A stretch of 64,000 bases of DNA. It comes from Desmodus rotundus. Lineage: Eukaryota > Chordata > Mammalia > Chiroptera > Phyllostomidae. The translations under genes and the position numbers were made by a program. The stretch's first letter is position 1. Each line of letters opens with the position of its first letter. The stretch is from the NCBI RefSeq assembly GCF_022682495.2, contig NC_071392.1, forward strand, positions 110,474,896 to 110,538,895, read 5' to 3'. Below, in pieces: positions 42,181 through 54,459 of the stretch. Under the pieces are notes generated by a model, which saw nothing but the letters and a program-made list of their open reading frames with translations, was not told the origin of the DNA and did not search any database.

Positions 42181-42199
42181 GCTTTATAAACTTTACTTT

Positions 42200-43020
42200 G
42201 TGGTTTTATGTGGCTGCAGTCCATTTGGGTCGTGGTGTTGGATTTCTGAGTTGGTGGGGGCAGGGGGGCAGCATGGAGGGGCTGAGTCCTTGGCGCCAGA
42301 GTACCTTAGCCCGAAAATTGGATCTGTTCTCTGGAGAGCAGATGGTGGGGTTGGGGGAGGGGCGGCAGGGGGCAGGCCAGGCGGTGAACAGGAGGGAGTC
42401 TGAAAGTTTTCAGAGATGAGACACTTGCGTTTCTCAGCTCCCATGGCTTCTCGCCTGAAACTGTTTCCCTCCATAGGAGATTTGAGTAACCGATCCCCTG
42501 ACAAACAACTTAAGACAGCTGGAACCCTAATCATCAAGGATTTTTATGGTGCTGCTTTTGAAGTAAAAATAAAGTGAAACCCCTTATGGCATCTGAAGTG
42601 GAAAAATAAATAAGGCTGGCCGTCCAAACAGGAGGCTTAGGCTTAAGGTAACGGGCAGAAGCGCGACGGTGGTACGGGTTGGTGTCGTCGACCTGCATGT
42701 ACTCCCCTGGCTGTGACCTTTGAGACAAAGCAGGGCAGCTTGCCAGGGCCACGTGCTGGGTGTCCACCTCTCGGTCTCTTCTAGAAAACCTAACAGAAGC
42801 ACTACCTGTTCAAGACAAAGCTGTTGTGAAGGTTTGCTGAGATAACAGTTGTGAAAGATCTTTGGTAATTTCATAGTTCACCTGTTTTACCTAGGTTTTT
42901 AATTTCTGGCTGTAGTTCTATGTAGTTTTTTCCTGTCCTTTTAAATCTCCCTATTGTCAGTTTTCATTTTTTCTTTCCTACTGTTGCTTATCAGTGCTTT
43001 CTTTCTATCAAAACATGCCA
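42200..43020. other. Intergenic DNA downstream of BLCAP
   Basis: No gene recognised. A near-CTCF core lies around 42362-42375 (gcggcagggggcag, two mismatches). Confidence 0.45.
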
Positions 43021-43022
43021 AA

Positions 43023-43205
43023 GCCCTGGCCGGTGTGACTCATTTGGTTGGAGTGTCATCCCATAACCGAAAGGTTGTGGGTTCGATTCCCTGTCAAAGC
43101 ATGTACCTAGGGTGCAGGTTTGATCCCCATTCCAGGTGCAAGCGATCTTGGGTCCAGGCACAGAGGTAACCAATCGATGTTCTTCCCTCTCTAAAAGCAA
43201 TTTTT
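43023..43205 (+). mobile_element. Ves SINE, older subtype
   Basis: 'gccctggccggtgtgactcatttggttggagtg', 'aaaggttgtgggttcgattcc', 'ggtaaccaatcgatgttc', 'ctctctaaaagcaattttt'. It shares the ggttggagtg and aaaagcaa features with the copy at 6190. Confidence 0.85.
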
Positions 43206-43419
43206 AAAAAATGTTCTCAGGTGAAAATTACAAATTTTTTTTAAAAGATTTGTCCATTTTAAAGGTATTTTCAAAGAACCAAACTTGTAGTGATTCTATC
43301 TGCTGAGTATTTTTCCTGTCTGATTCTCCAGTGCTTTTATCTCTGAATTCTTCTTTTCTGGGTTTCTGGATATATTTCTTGGTTCAGCAAAGTCTTAAGC
43401 TGAGGAGCACACATGTGGA

Positions 43420-43557
43420 AAGGAAGGTTTGTTCAGCAAACATTGAGTCCCTGTACTATGCTGGCTGGGGTTTCAGGGGCAAGACCTAGGCCTGACTCCA
43501 CAGGACCACATGATTCGAGCCTAGTGGGAAGACTAAGAAAATAGACAATTGCAAATT
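43420..43557 (-). repeat. L2 LINE fragment
   Basis: 'agcaaacattgagtccctgtactatgctggctgggg' then 'cacaggaccacatgattcgagcctagtgggaagactaag' follow the antisense L2 3' pattern. Confidence 0.5.
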
Positions 43558-43588
43558 CCAAAAACAAAACAAAACAAACAAAAAAAAG
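43558..43588. repeat. (AAAAC)n / A-rich microsatellite
   Basis: 'aaaaacaaaacaaaacaaacaaaaaaaag'. Confidence 0.85.
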
Positions 43589-45810
43589 GCTTTTGTGCCC
43601 CACTCTCCTGTGGAGGCACCTGGATGATAAATGAAGCCAAGATTACTGCTTATTTTGCTCTCCCTTAGAAACCAGCTTTCTGTCGTAGGTCAAGCCTGCT
43701 TAAAAGTCACAAACAGGCCTCCCTCTGAAATATTTCTGACCCATCCCAGCAGGGAGCCTGCAGCCCAGCCCCTCCCAAGGTGACTGCCAAATCAGCATTC
43801 TCTGCCCAACAGTACTTTCCACCTTACGGATGGAGCACCAGCAGTACCCTGCCCCTCTTCCTGAAACACCTTTCAGGAAAAGGGAAAGTGGATGCCTCTT
43901 CTCCAATTCTGCTGGTCTCTGGGCTCCTAGTGCAACATGGTACCTGCTGGACCCCATGGGGCCTAGGTCTGGGCTTCTTTAGGAACTAGTCTGTGTCCTG
44001 CTCTGGGCCTTAATTTCCTTGTAGGTAAAGTGTAGTCTTCGGAGCAAACACAACCTTCTTAGCTCTAAAATACAGGGAATCCTTTGTCCTAGGATCTTAG
44101 GATCCTTCTGGATACATTTGAGGAAGGTGACTGAGCTCTGGGAAGGTGGCAGTGCCCTTGCAGGGCAGCCTGCATATGCTTTAGCCAGTGATCCCAGATA
44201 TGCCTCTGTCAGGAAGCCTGGACTTCATCCCTTACCCTGAAGATCCGCTTGCCTAAAGCACTTTACTTAGCCCCTCTTTTTAATGCTGATGTTGGGGCTA
44301 GGCAACTTTCTTTTGTAGTGATTGGACTCCTCTTATCTTCCAAGGGGGCCTGAGTTATTACTATTCAGTCAGTAGGTCCTTGTCAGACTCCCATTTCTAC
44401 TCCCATGTAGAAATGCAGGACTTTGGGCCACATAGTGGACAAGGTGGACAGTCCATGCCATCAAGGAATCATTCGTGTGTGTGTGTGTATGTGTGTGTGT
44501 AAATAAAAAATACATATGTATTATGGTTGGTGCCATAAGAGGAGTCTAAGAGGGAGCTGATGTAGGCTGGGGAGGACTGATGTTCAGGCTGACCTGAATA
44601 AATGTTTGAACAGTGAAATAGTAAATGAGATGCTAATACCCACCATTTGATCAAGCATCTGGGCTGAAAGTAAAATGAAGGACCACCAGTAGTACTTGGA
44701 TACTCTGCAATCAGAACCCAAAAAGGCCTTTTGGCTTAGAGATCAGTCTATTTAAAGCTAGACGACTGTGCTGGGAGGCACAGGGGATGCCTAAGGCTGA
44801 CATGGTGGTGGCAGATCCCAAAACTCAGTCCCAAGAACTCTTCAGTTCCAGCTGATTGGAACCATCACAAACAAGGATCTGATGGGAATAAGAGGTGACC
44901 CAATCAGAACAGCATCCGAGGTGGGATTTTTTTCAGTAGGGAACAGGATAGCGTTTGAGCAGTGACAGCAGCAGGGCCATCAAGAAGGTCATTGCCCTTT
45001 CCAAGTCATTGGGAATGGGGAGAAGTGGCTCTAAGGAGCTGTAATGGGTGAAGTGGGGAAGGTAGGGGAAGGCAGGCTGGGGAGGGAGGAGTACAGAGAA
45101 AAATGATAGAAGGAAAGCTGACTCCCATTGAATAGCTGCAGGAAAGGAGGCCAGAGAAGGGTTGTCAGAACCTGGTCTCCTGGCACCCAGTGCAGAGCTC
45201 ACCTCTCCCCCCTCCCCGCTCCATAATGGTGAAAAGGTCACTGTTCTGAAAAGAGGGAAAAACTAAGGGATGCTCACTTCAGCAAGTGATGGAAGCTGAT
45301 CCTGACTGTGAGGGGCTTATCTGATCTCAGCCCAGCACCCTTCCTTCCCAGTTCCTTCCTGAAAGCCAGAGCGGGGGTAGGGCTTAGTCTACCAGCCTTC
45401 TGAGGCAGAATTCCCTATCTTGAGAAAAACCAATTAGAGAGTGGGCTCAAGGTGAAGGGAAGAAGCTGCCTAATAAGCAGCTAGAGGGGCTTCAGAGAGA
45501 AGTCCTTGGTCTCCCTTTGGGCTCTCAGGCCTCAAACAGTGGGTTGGGGTGAACTTGGGAACAGTTTAGGACTAATGAACCTTGAGGGGAGAGGCCTCTG
45601 GGAGTCCCAGGCCCTATGCCCTTGCCTTTGTGTCTACGCCCCGCTGAGCATCAGTTCCCTTACCTGTAACATGGGTATCATAACATCCACCATAGCCTGG
45701 CTCAAGGTGAAGTCTTCACAATGTTATTTCCTCTCTTTGGGGTCCCGCCACCAACAACCATTCTTGAGCTCAGGCATGGATACGATCTGATCATCAGCTT
45801 TCCTATTCAT
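43589..45810. other. Intergenic single-copy DNA
   Basis: No gene or clear transposon recognised over 2.2 kb apart from a (GT)n tract. Short frames overlap on both strands with no recognisable domains. Confidence 0.5.
44474..44500. repeat. (GT)n microsatellite
   Basis: 'cgtgtgtgtgtgtgtatgtgtgtgtgt'. Confidence 0.9.
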
Positions 45811-45814
45811 TCAT

Positions 45815-45965
45815 TCATGTAAGGAGTATTGGGCCAGGCCGTGTGCCAAGCTCCGGGAGCCTGATGCAGAGTAAGTCCAGCCCCTCCTTGAGGGGCTCAC
45901 CTCAGCAGGAGGGAGGGTAGTGGAAAGTCCTGTAAGCAGATAATTACAATGCCATGTCATTCAGG
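45815..45965 (-). repeat. L2 LINE fragment
   Basis: 'attcattcatgtaaggagtattgggccaggccgtgtgccaagctc' followed by 'ccttgaggggctcacctc' and 'gtaagcagataattacaatgcc' matches the antisense L2 end. Confidence 0.6.
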
Positions 45966-47880
45966 CTGTGGTGGAATTAGGCGAGAGAAATTGTTTGAGA
46001 GACCATATGTCTCAGCATGAATTTCCTTATTTTTTACAAGCTCCCAAATGACAGTATCCTAAAAGGGAGGAAAATATCAAGGCATAGCTCTTTCCTGAGA
46101 GGCCAAAATCCTGGCTTTGCATCCTTGTTTGGCCACCAGCTTGCTCAGGAACTTCATGGGTTTTCCCCCCTCTTGGAGACAAATCTCAGCTTTTTCCTCA
46201 TGATGAACCAGTGTCGGGATGTGTTTGGGTGCTGTCAGATGTGGGCTGCGCATGACCCCTCTCCAAAGACTAATCCTTTGAGTGGTTCTAACCTCTCACC
46301 ACTTCTCTTAGGCAGTTTGGCCGTTTGTGGAAAGTCAGCACTTATATAGCTCACCATGTCTTCCAAACCTAAGCCCTCTGCCGATTCCCGGTCCCTGCAC
46401 TGATAGTGGCAGCCCCAGGGGTGGGAGTGGGTCGGGGGAAGCCGGGAGCTTAGGCCCTGGGCCTGATCCTCACTCACTGCCCTGTGACCTTGCTCTGCTC
46501 TGCTCTGCTCTGCTCGCTCTTCTTCAGGGTGCTAGACCAGGAAGTCTTTAATATTTCTAAAGCCATCTTCTATAAAACATCAGTGAACTTTACCCTTGCT
46601 ACTTCAGTCTTAGAGGTTCTGCTTCAAAGAAAGTGTTTAATCAAAAGATTTTTTGTGTTAAAGAATCAACTTTAAATCTCTTGAGTGCAGAACTGTCAAG
46701 AATCTTAGCTTAAAGTCAAGGCAGACTTGGAAGGATCTCTGAGGGAGGAAGACAAATAGCCCTTCAGTGGTTCCCTGTTGCCTGTGGTCCCAACTTCTTA
46801 GCTTGGCCATCAAGACCCTGCACAGCCCTTGAGGGTATGGCTTAGTCTCTGTCCCTTGACCAGGCACAGAACCTGCCTGACCAGGCCTGGCATGGAACCT
46901 GTTGGTTGTCTGGCTGGCAGGGGGGTGGGGGGAGGGTGGTAGATGGACAGATGGCTCAATTAATCAATGTCTAAACTCCCTAAGGAATTAAGTACCTCAT
47001 TCTTTCCTAGAAGTAATGGAATTGAGTTTGTCTCCCAGGTCTCCTCTTGACATCTCTGAAGTGACAATATTTTCCAGTCTGCAGACTAATATTTTACACA
47101 CAGATATCACGGACACTAGTATCTCCCAAAAATATGTGAGAAGAACCTCGTAAAAGGCTCCACAGCCAGGTGTCCTCCCTGTGGCAAGGGGGGCTGTGAG
47201 CCCCCTCCCCTCACTAGATCTCAGTTTCCCCATTTGTAAAATGAGGTGGTTGGACTAGATAATTCTTGAGTTCCTTTCTAACTCTAGCATCGCCCTCAGA
47301 TGCCTTGGTACCTAGGGCAGCAATTGGACAGGGGGCATGTTGACCCCAGGATCTGGGTCAAGTCCACATCTTGGAGTGTGGAGGAATCACGGTGATGGTT
47401 GCAGCACGCTTGAAGATGAACTTGGCAGTAACTGGTTGAGAGGTTTTTCTGCTGATGGTGAAATGTCCTGGCAGAGTCTGTACAGGTAGGTTGACGCAGG
47501 TGAGGAGTGGGGATGGGCTCTCCTCTTATAGTCCCTAAGTAATCTTTCCTTGCAAAATCAGAAGCCTCCCAGACTGGTCGCTACAAACTAGATTCAGCCA
47601 TTAATATTGGCAAAGTAGGTGAACCATCTTTTCATACACTGTCTGTCAGGGCTTCCAGAAAGGCTTTCTCTTCTACCTCTTAAATGCCTCCCTGTATTTC
47701 ATTGTCACTGTGCCTGAAAGCATACCTTCCCTAAGTCTTCCAGTTGCCTGTCCAGGTGGTGTGTTCTCTGAGAAGGCTGTGGCCCCGATGCCCAAACCAG
47801 CAAGAAACAGCTTAGCTCAGAGTCAGAGTCACAAGGGGAAGGCTTGTCCGATATTGGGGCCCTCACTATTGAAAGAAAAA
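45966..47880. other. Intergenic DNA with small repeats
   Basis: No gene recognised. Contains an L2-like piece at about 46750-46875 ('tggttccctgttgcctgtggtcccaacttcttagcttggccatcaagaccctgcacagccc') and a MIR-like piece at about 47205-47290 ('gatctcagtttccccatttgtaaaatgaggtggttggactagataattc'). Confidence 0.5.
46491..46515. repeat. (TGCTC)5 pentanucleotide repeat
   Basis: Five perfect copies of tgctc. Confidence 0.9.
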
Positions 47881-48485
47881 TAATTTATTTCCAACCTCAC
47901 CTCAGAACACACACCCAAATTCAAAAACTATTTTAAAAGATCAGTAAGGAGCTATGCATCCACTAAAAACCAGGGAGGAAAGGAATTAGATATTCAACAA
48001 GTGTCTGAATGGGGGGGACCCACTAAGCTAAAAAGCAACAAAATAACATCAAGGGAGTGAAGACCAACCAATCTGACTACATCAAAACTAAATATTTACA
48101 AAGTCAAACAATATCACCAGCAGAACCAAAAATCAGAGAGGGTGAACTATTTGCAGATCCATAATGTATGGAAGGACACGTGCAAAAACATTAACAGTAA
48201 AAATGCAACAGATACGTATGTAATTCACCTAAACAGAGTCCACAGAAGAGGAAATAGAATTGACTAAAAAATTTTTTGAAAAAATATTTAATTTTATTAA
48301 TAACTGAAGATCAACAATGAAAAACATTAAGGAAATAAAAGTTTTTACTAGCAAATTAGGAAAAAAAGTTTAAGAACACTCAATGCTGATGAGGATCCGG
48401 TGAACGGGTACTGTTACTCAGTGCTAAGGCGAATGTGAATGGGTGTAAACTTTTTGGAAAGTAACGTGATAGTCGAAGTGATGGA
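47880..48485 (+). mobile_element. L1 LINE fragment (old)
   Basis: Sense L1 ORF2/3' remnants: 'agcaacaaaataacatcaagggagtg', 'aatctgactacatcaaaactaaa', 'cacgtgcaaaaacattaacagtaaaaatgc', 'ctcaatgctgatgaggatccggtgaacgggtactgttactcagtgctaaggcgaatgtgaatg'. All frames are broken. Confidence 0.75.
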
Positions 48486-48514
48486 GAGATGAAAGTTTCA
48501 CAAAGGGCAAGTGC

Positions 48515-49145
48515 TCTATGTGTTTATGCAACATTTATTCGATGTCTACTTTGTGTCAGGCACGGTGCTGGGCATTAAAATCAGAAGATAAGATGTGGTA
48601 CCTGCTCAAAGAGCTAAGACAGACACAGATACTAAAATGATATGTAGTGAGAGGATGACCAGAGATATGCTTGGGACATGGGCAAAGCATGGAGCCACTG
48701 GGCTGAGTGGCGCAAGTGTGAAGTTTTATGGGAGCATCCAGGGGCATTCCTAGCAGAGGTACCTGGATGAGCAGTTTTCAGGTAGAGAGCAGATACCAAA
48801 GTAAGAAGCATCATGGGTGAGCTTGTAGACAGTTCAGGCTTGCCAACACATGAAATGAGGCAGGGGTGGAGAAGGCAGGGCCAGATCACAGTGCCAAGTC
48901 TGTCCTCCTGAATGAAGAATTGGGTCTTTTTCCTTTTGACAGCAGAACCATGGAAGCATTATTGAGCGGGCAGGTGCTGTGGTGAGATTTCTGTTTTAGC
49001 ATGATTATTCTGGTTGCTTACAGACATTTGGAAGTGCAAAAAGGCCAATGAGGAAATGATTGCCGTGGTACAGGTAGAGAGGGTAAGGCCTAAATTAGGG
49101 TGGAGACCAAGAGGATGGCAAGAAGGTAAAATTAGGAGAACCTGC
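48515..49145 (-). repeat. L2 LINE fragment
   Basis: 'gtttatgcaacatttattcgatgtctactttgtgtcaggcacggtgctggg' and later 'gtgagatttctgttttagcatgattattctggttgc', 'ggccaatgaggaaatgattgcc' are antisense L2 landmarks in the right order. Confidence 0.65.
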
Positions 49146-50480
49146 AGACCAAGGGTGCCTTCTACGTGTCTATCTTGGGTTACGGGGTAGATGGGAGAAT
49201 ACCCAGGAGAAAGAACAGACTTTGGGGACTGGCTGGAGGAAGATTGTTAAACTCAATTTTGGACAAGTTGAGTAAAACGTGGGTGTGCAGGTAGAGGTAG
49301 GTAGAGGGTTTGGATCCAGCGGGAAATTTGAACAAAAGATTGGGGTGTGGTTAATGGCAATTACAGCCATGAGCTTTGGTGAGGTGGCCCTAGGAGAATG
49401 TGGCAGCTGGGAAGAGAAAGGGGGTCTGGCCAGAGAACCTATTCCCCAATTTAAGGGGAGAGGAGAGAGAGAGAGAGCCCATGAGGCAAAAAAGGAAGTC
49501 AGAGATGGGAAAGCACCTGGAGCCTATGTTGGCATGGAAACCCCAGGGATGTGCAGCATTTCCAGGAAAGAATAACAGGCAGACAAGAGAGAAAAGCCAC
49601 TTAGATATAAAGACTGAGAGCCCACTGGATGGAGCAATTAGGGGGCCCCTGAATCCTCATGGAACACAAGGTGGGCAGAGGAAGATGAGAGGGGGAGGGA
49701 AAGCAGGCAGCACTGCCGCCTGTCCTGGGAGTTTGGAATCCTGGGGAGAATCTGCTAGAGTTATGATTTGGGTCAGGGAGGATTTCTGAGCTGGGTTGAA
49801 AGGAAATAGGAAGAGACATGATAGAAGAGAGGGTGATAGAACAGTCACATGAAGTCCTCCTGTCTGCATAAGTCAGAGGCAAGATCAGAAGACAACAGTG
49901 GTAAGGAGGGAAAATGTTCACTGGTGACCTTTCCTAGAGCTGTTGCCAAGTTGGAAAGTATATATACCAGTTTGGCACTCACAGAGGAAGTGTGGGCATG
50001 TCCCAAGGAGGATAGATGGAGAACGAGGGATAAGCTTAAAAGAGAAGGTGCAAAGTTCCTGGAGTAGGGCCAGACACTGAGCTGTGACTGGCATTTTAGG
50101 GATGGATACAGGAGGAAGATCCTGCTGAGAATTGAGGAGGAGGGGCCAGAGGAGAAGACCAAAAACCCAGGGAAGAGAGCATTTCCAGAGGTCGGAGTGG
50201 CCACTGGTGGGTCAGATGCACAGAAGTCAGGGAGGTGAGGGCATCTCCTGGGTCTGGTCTTTGGGGACCTTTGCCATGGCAACTTGAGGGAGGGAGAAGC
50301 CCACCTGAGTGGGGATGATCAGGGGTCTGGCAGAGAAAGCAGAAGGGAAAAGGGGGAAGACTTTCAAGGGGACAGGGGGTCAGGGAGGGCACTGTTTCTC
50401 ACTCGCTGACATTTGAAGGGAGGAGGGCTTTGTAAGCCTGGGTTTGAGGAGCAAGGACAGGCAATGAAAGGGGCCCAGAG
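49146..50480. other. Intergenic purine-rich DNA
   Basis: GA-rich, probably derived from old L2-adjacent sequence ('gagagagagagagcccatgaggc' at about 49460). No gene recognised. Confidence 0.45.
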
Positions 50481-50484
50481 CGCT

Positions 50485-50790
50485 GGGATTAAGTGCAGAG
50501 GTGAAGGGATTAGTTGAGTTGGCGGAAATGGACAAAATTGATTTATGTACATTTTACCAAGTCACCTGATCCTCCTGTTCTTCTGGAGGCTTTTCCTCTG
50601 CCCTCTGGGTACTTAACTAGAGCTCTAATTAGCAGTAGTTTCATCCTGCCTGTGTCTGGGGCCATGTCTTATTCATTCTCTGTACCTTTAGGCACCTAGC
50701 AACAGGCAGGGAGCTAGGTAGGGGCAGAATAATTACTTTCTGCTGGAAACCGAATGTCTGAAATGGAGGTTCAGAATTTGTTTTACCATG
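50485..50790. repeat. Duplicated segment, copy 1
   Basis: Shares a run of matching blocks with 53955-54250: gggattaagtgcagaggtg, ctctaattagcagtagtttc, gcacctagcaacaggcag and 'tactttctgctggaaaccgaatgtctgaa' all have counterparts in the same order. Diverged. Confidence 0.6.
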
Positions 50791-50999
50791 GAGATTTTGT
50801 GACAATTCCCAGGTAATCAATGAACAAGGGGGGAAAAGTCAAGGCTGAGGCTGTCGGGGTGTGAGGCTGTCTGAATCTCAGGAAGTACACTCTGCATTCC
50901 CATTTGGACATAGCTCTTTCTAGTTTATATAGTGGGGTGATGACCGTTGTCTCCTCTGGTCATCCCAACCCGATCCTCCCACACCTTGTGGGCCACCAT

Positions 51000-51060
51000 T
51001 AGCTCCATTTCACAGGTTAGGAAGCTGAGACCCAGAGAAGCAGGTCGGAGGGAGAGAATG
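51000..51060 (-). repeat. MIR SINE fragment
   Basis: 'agctccatttcacaggttaggaagctgagacccagagaagcagg' is the antisense MIR core. Confidence 0.55.
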
Positions 51061-51277
51061 ATGGGCAGTGAAGTGGGTGAGGATTGGGGCACAATCTTAA
51101 ATGCTACGTCTTCACCTCCACTACCTGGCAGTGCCTCCTAGACATCAAATAATTCTGCTTCTTTCACATTTGGACAGCAGTCAAAGCCAGGAGAGAGCTG
51201 TGGTCTAACTGGCTGAGCGCAGGCCTCATGCCACCCCTGACAGGACCCAGATGATGAAAGGCAGAGCCTAGAGGACG

Positions 51278-51495
51278 CCATGGCTGCTGTAGCTCAGTGA
51301 CTGAGCACCAGCCTGTGAACTGAAAGGTCGCTGGTTCGATTCTCAGGCAGGACACCTGCCTGGGTTGCAGGCCAGGTCCCCGGTTGGAGGCCTTGGGAGA
51401 GGCAACCGATATGTCTCACACACTGATGTTTCTCTCTGTCTCTCTGTCCTACTTCCCCTCTCTCTAAAAGTAAATAAATAAAATCTTAAAAAAAA
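51278..51495 (+). mobile_element. Ves SINE
   Basis: 'gccatggctgctgtagctcagtgactgagcacc', 'aaaggtcgctggttcgattctcagg', 'gcaggccaggtcccc', CT-rich end, 'aaaagtaaataaataaaatc' and a poly(A) run. The first bases are mutated (catggctgctgtag for cctggctggtgtgg). Confidence 0.88.
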
Positions 51496-51499
51496 AACC

Positions 51500-52570
51500 C
51501 TGGAGGAAGGGCCTCTGTGGCTTCTGTGTGAGAAAGCAGTCCGGGTCCTACCATAGCCACATTAAATAGGGAAAAGGTAGTGAAAAGGCACTTTTGCTAA
51601 ATGTAACAAGAGGCACTAGGGAAGAATAAGGGAGGCTAGAAAGCCCAAACCCACGGACATCCTTTATAAGAAGTAACTAGAGGAAGCCGCGTCCAGAAAA
51701 GGGAGTGAGAGGCCTGACCTGGGCCAGTGGAGATGGGGAGAAATAGGTTAGAAACTTGTAGTAGAAAAAAAACAGAAATAATTGGTGAATGGCTAGCCAT
51801 TAGGGTGTGAGATTAGCCATTCGGGTAAAGGCCTCGGATGGCTGTTGGGGTGAATGGTGAGGAGGCCCCTGGCATGGGGAACACAGCATGGGGAGCCACT
51901 TTGAGGGACAGAACTGTGGATTCGGATACAGCCAACAGGTCAGGGTCACAGCCAGGTGGCACCCAGCAGGCACGTGGATCTAGATGTGGGGCTCAGGAAG
52001 AGATTTGACTGGAAGTACCAACCCAGAGCCATGGCCATTCAAAGAGTAATGGGAACCCTGAGAATGAACCGAGATCACCAGAGAGAGTATGAGACAGGAC
52101 CCAGGGCAGAATCATGAGTTACAGTGACATTTGAGGAACCAATCAAGGTGTGGGCAGGCAACAAAAAAGTAAGAGAAGCGAGGGCCTGAAAGATGCAACA
52201 AACAACTAGGAGAGTGGGTTGCTGTGGCAACCAAGGCAGTGAAGAGTTTCAAGGAGAAAGTAATCAACACTGTTGAATGCAGCCGAGAATTCCAATAAGA
52301 TAAAAACAGAATTTTTTCTTTGGATTTAATGATTAGTAAGCCTTTGGTGACCTTAGTAAGAGCATTTTAGGGGAGTGATGGGGGGTATAAGCTGGAATAA
52401 TGTCAAGATGTGAGGGGGCGGTGAATCCATCACTGAGAGTCCTTTGAAGAGTCGGAAGGAAGACTTCTAGATGTGAGGGATACGGGTGGGAGGTTGAACA
52501 TAGGAAAGGCATGAGGCACCTTATGGGCAGATATTAACTCCCAAATGTGATATGCATTTTGTAGTGACAG
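51500..52570. other. Intergenic DNA
   Basis: No gene or well-preserved transposon recognised. The region around 52080-52400 ('gatgcaacaaacaactaggagagtgggttgctgtgg', 'ggttgaatgcagccgagaattccaataag') has the look of old antisense L2 internal sequence. Confidence 0.4.
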
Positions 52571-52574
52571 AAGT

Positions 52575-53480
52575 TCAGTCATTCCACATCTTCTAATTTA
52601 GCACCTACTGTGTGCCTGGCAGTGTGCCTAGCACTGTGGATACTGGGGTGAATGAATTAAAGCAGACAAAGTCCCTGTTCTCATGGCACTTGTATGGGGT
52701 AGGGGAGAGACACATGCAACAGACAATCACACAAACGTACAACTTCCCGCATTGATGGGCACTCTGAAGGAAAGGCACTCAGCACTGGAGGGTGTACCAC
52801 AAGGGGACCTGCCCTGGACCGCCTCCAGGAGGTGTCCCTGAAGAGATGACACTCGAACCAGGTTGTTAAGAAGGGGAAGGAAGTTAATAAGACAGAGCAA
52901 ATTGGGGAAAACCATTCTGGGCAGACTGAACAGCCTGTGCAAAGGAGGTGAGGTAGACCAGAGAGGCAGGCAGCGCTGGCTCTGTAGAGCTTTGGCAGCC
53001 GGGCCGCGGTCCTGAGTGCATCCTTAGACAGACACGGGGAAGCTGGGTGAGACCTGCCCTGGTATGTCGCTATGACCTGAGACTGTTCTGTGGAGAAATC
53101 AGAGGCAACATGGGTAGACTGGGAAACCGGTTAAGAAGCTTTTGTTGTCCTGGTGGCCAGGATCTAGACAAACCGACGCGTTCAGGTTAGACTTGGGGTT
53201 GGGTGGGATAAAGAGGAGGGCAGGAGGTTTTCAGGATGACTTGGGTGTCTGGCCTGCCTTACTGGCGAGGTGGCAGTGCTGGTCTCAGGACTGGAGAGCC
53301 CTAGAAAGGCACTGGGTCTGTGAGGCAGCTTCCAAGTCTGGTGGTAGACAGCTGAGACTCATCCAAATGGAGGTGGGAAGGAAGTGGCTGAGTGCATGGA
53401 TGCGGAGCACAGGGTGGGAAAGGACAGAGACCGGTTCAGAGCTCCTGAGGAACCCTGGGTGGAATGTGAACTGACACCAG
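52575..53480 (-). repeat. L2 LINE fragment
   Basis: 'ctaatttagcacctactgtgtgcctggcagtgtgcctagcactgtgg', 'aaagcagacaaagtccctgttctcatggcacttgta', 'agatgacactcgaaccaggttgttaagaagg', 'aaccattctgggcagactgaacagcctgtgcaaaggaggtgagg'. These are antisense L2 in textbook order. Confidence 0.75.
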
Positions 53481-53484
53481 GTTT

Positions 53485-53950
53485 CTGGAGCATTCTGGGG
53501 CTGTGAGGACTGCTGAGGAAGAAGCCAGAAACCTAACCCAGGAAGCACCAACATTCAGGGACTGTAAAGAAAGGGCCAGAGTGGTCTTTCAGAAGAAAGC
53601 TGGAGTGGACGGCAGAGCGTATGTGCAGAGAGGTCAAGGGACAAGGGCTGGTCTGTGAGCCCCTCCAGTGTGCAACTGCGCAGTCAACATGGTGCCCCCC
53701 GAAGTAAGCTGCCTGGTCGGGGTGCAGATCGATAGGTCCAGGGCCCATGAGAGCCATCTGGGGACTTTTACCAAAGGCAGCTTGTGGGGGTTGGGGAGGT
53801 TGTTAACTAAGGAGACAAAAGCGGAAGAAGCAAAGTCTAGGGCTTCTTAATTTTAATTTTAATCTGAAAGGAAAGCAATGCCAGCATATGAATATTCCGA
53901 GGGAACAAGCCTGAGTGATGAAGCGATTAAGGGCGGAGAAATTACTGGAA
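53485..53950. other. Intergenic DNA, probable L2-derived flank
   Basis: Diverged sequence, no gene recognised. Confidence 0.35.
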
Positions 53951-53954
53951 GGAG

Positions 53955-54260
53955 CTCCCGAAGGGCTGGGATCAAGTGTTGAGGTGGATAAATTAGTTTG
54001 GGGCAATAATGTGGATTGGACTGGAAGGGGCAAAATTAAATTATTTACCTTTTAGAGACTAGCTCGATCTCCATGTCCCTTTGGGAGCTTTCCTTTGACC
54101 TGTGCCCTCGCTGCAGTGCTAATTAGCACCAGTTTCCCCTGCCTCGTGTCAGGGTCATGTCTGCCTATTTGGGGGGTTTCTGCACCTAGCAACAGGCAGT
54201 AAGCTCTTCAGGTGCCAAATCAGTATTTTCTGCCCTGGAATCAAATATCTGAAGTCAACA
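53955..54260. repeat. Duplicated segment, copy 2
   Basis: Counterpart of 50485-50790: gggatcaagtgttgaggtg, tgctaattagcaccagtttc, gcacctagcaacaggcag, 'tattttctgccctggaatcaaatatctgaa'. Same order and orientation, about 3.5 kb apart. Confidence 0.6.
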
Positions 54261-54459
54261 TTCACACTTTCGACCAAAACAAATTGACGTAATTCAGAAG
54301 TTCGAATGCAGGAAAGAAGAAAGAATTGGGATACTAAGTCATGGGTGGCCGGGCTGTGGGTGGGTGGAGGAAAGTAGGGGAGTCGGCTCCCCTCATCCTT
54401 GTAAGCTCAGCGCCATTTCTGCATCGTTTACATTCACCGTCTGGATGAACTTCCCATCC

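Larger units (their letters stand above)
40276..42197 (+). other. BLCAP: BLCAP exon 2 (5'UTR, full coding region, 3'UTR)
   Basis: Starts after ttttctcttcag. It holds 176 nt of 5'UTR, the 87-codon frame and about 1.48 kb of 3'UTR, with AATAAA near the end. The single coding exon matches the known BLCAP structure. Confidence 0.85.

Noticed and set aside
40276..42197. Processed BLCAP pseudogene instead of the real gene
   Set aside because: The exon has an intact 87-codon frame, a genuine splice acceptor, no adjacent poly(A) tail in DNA, and sits next to NNAT in the expected nested arrangement.
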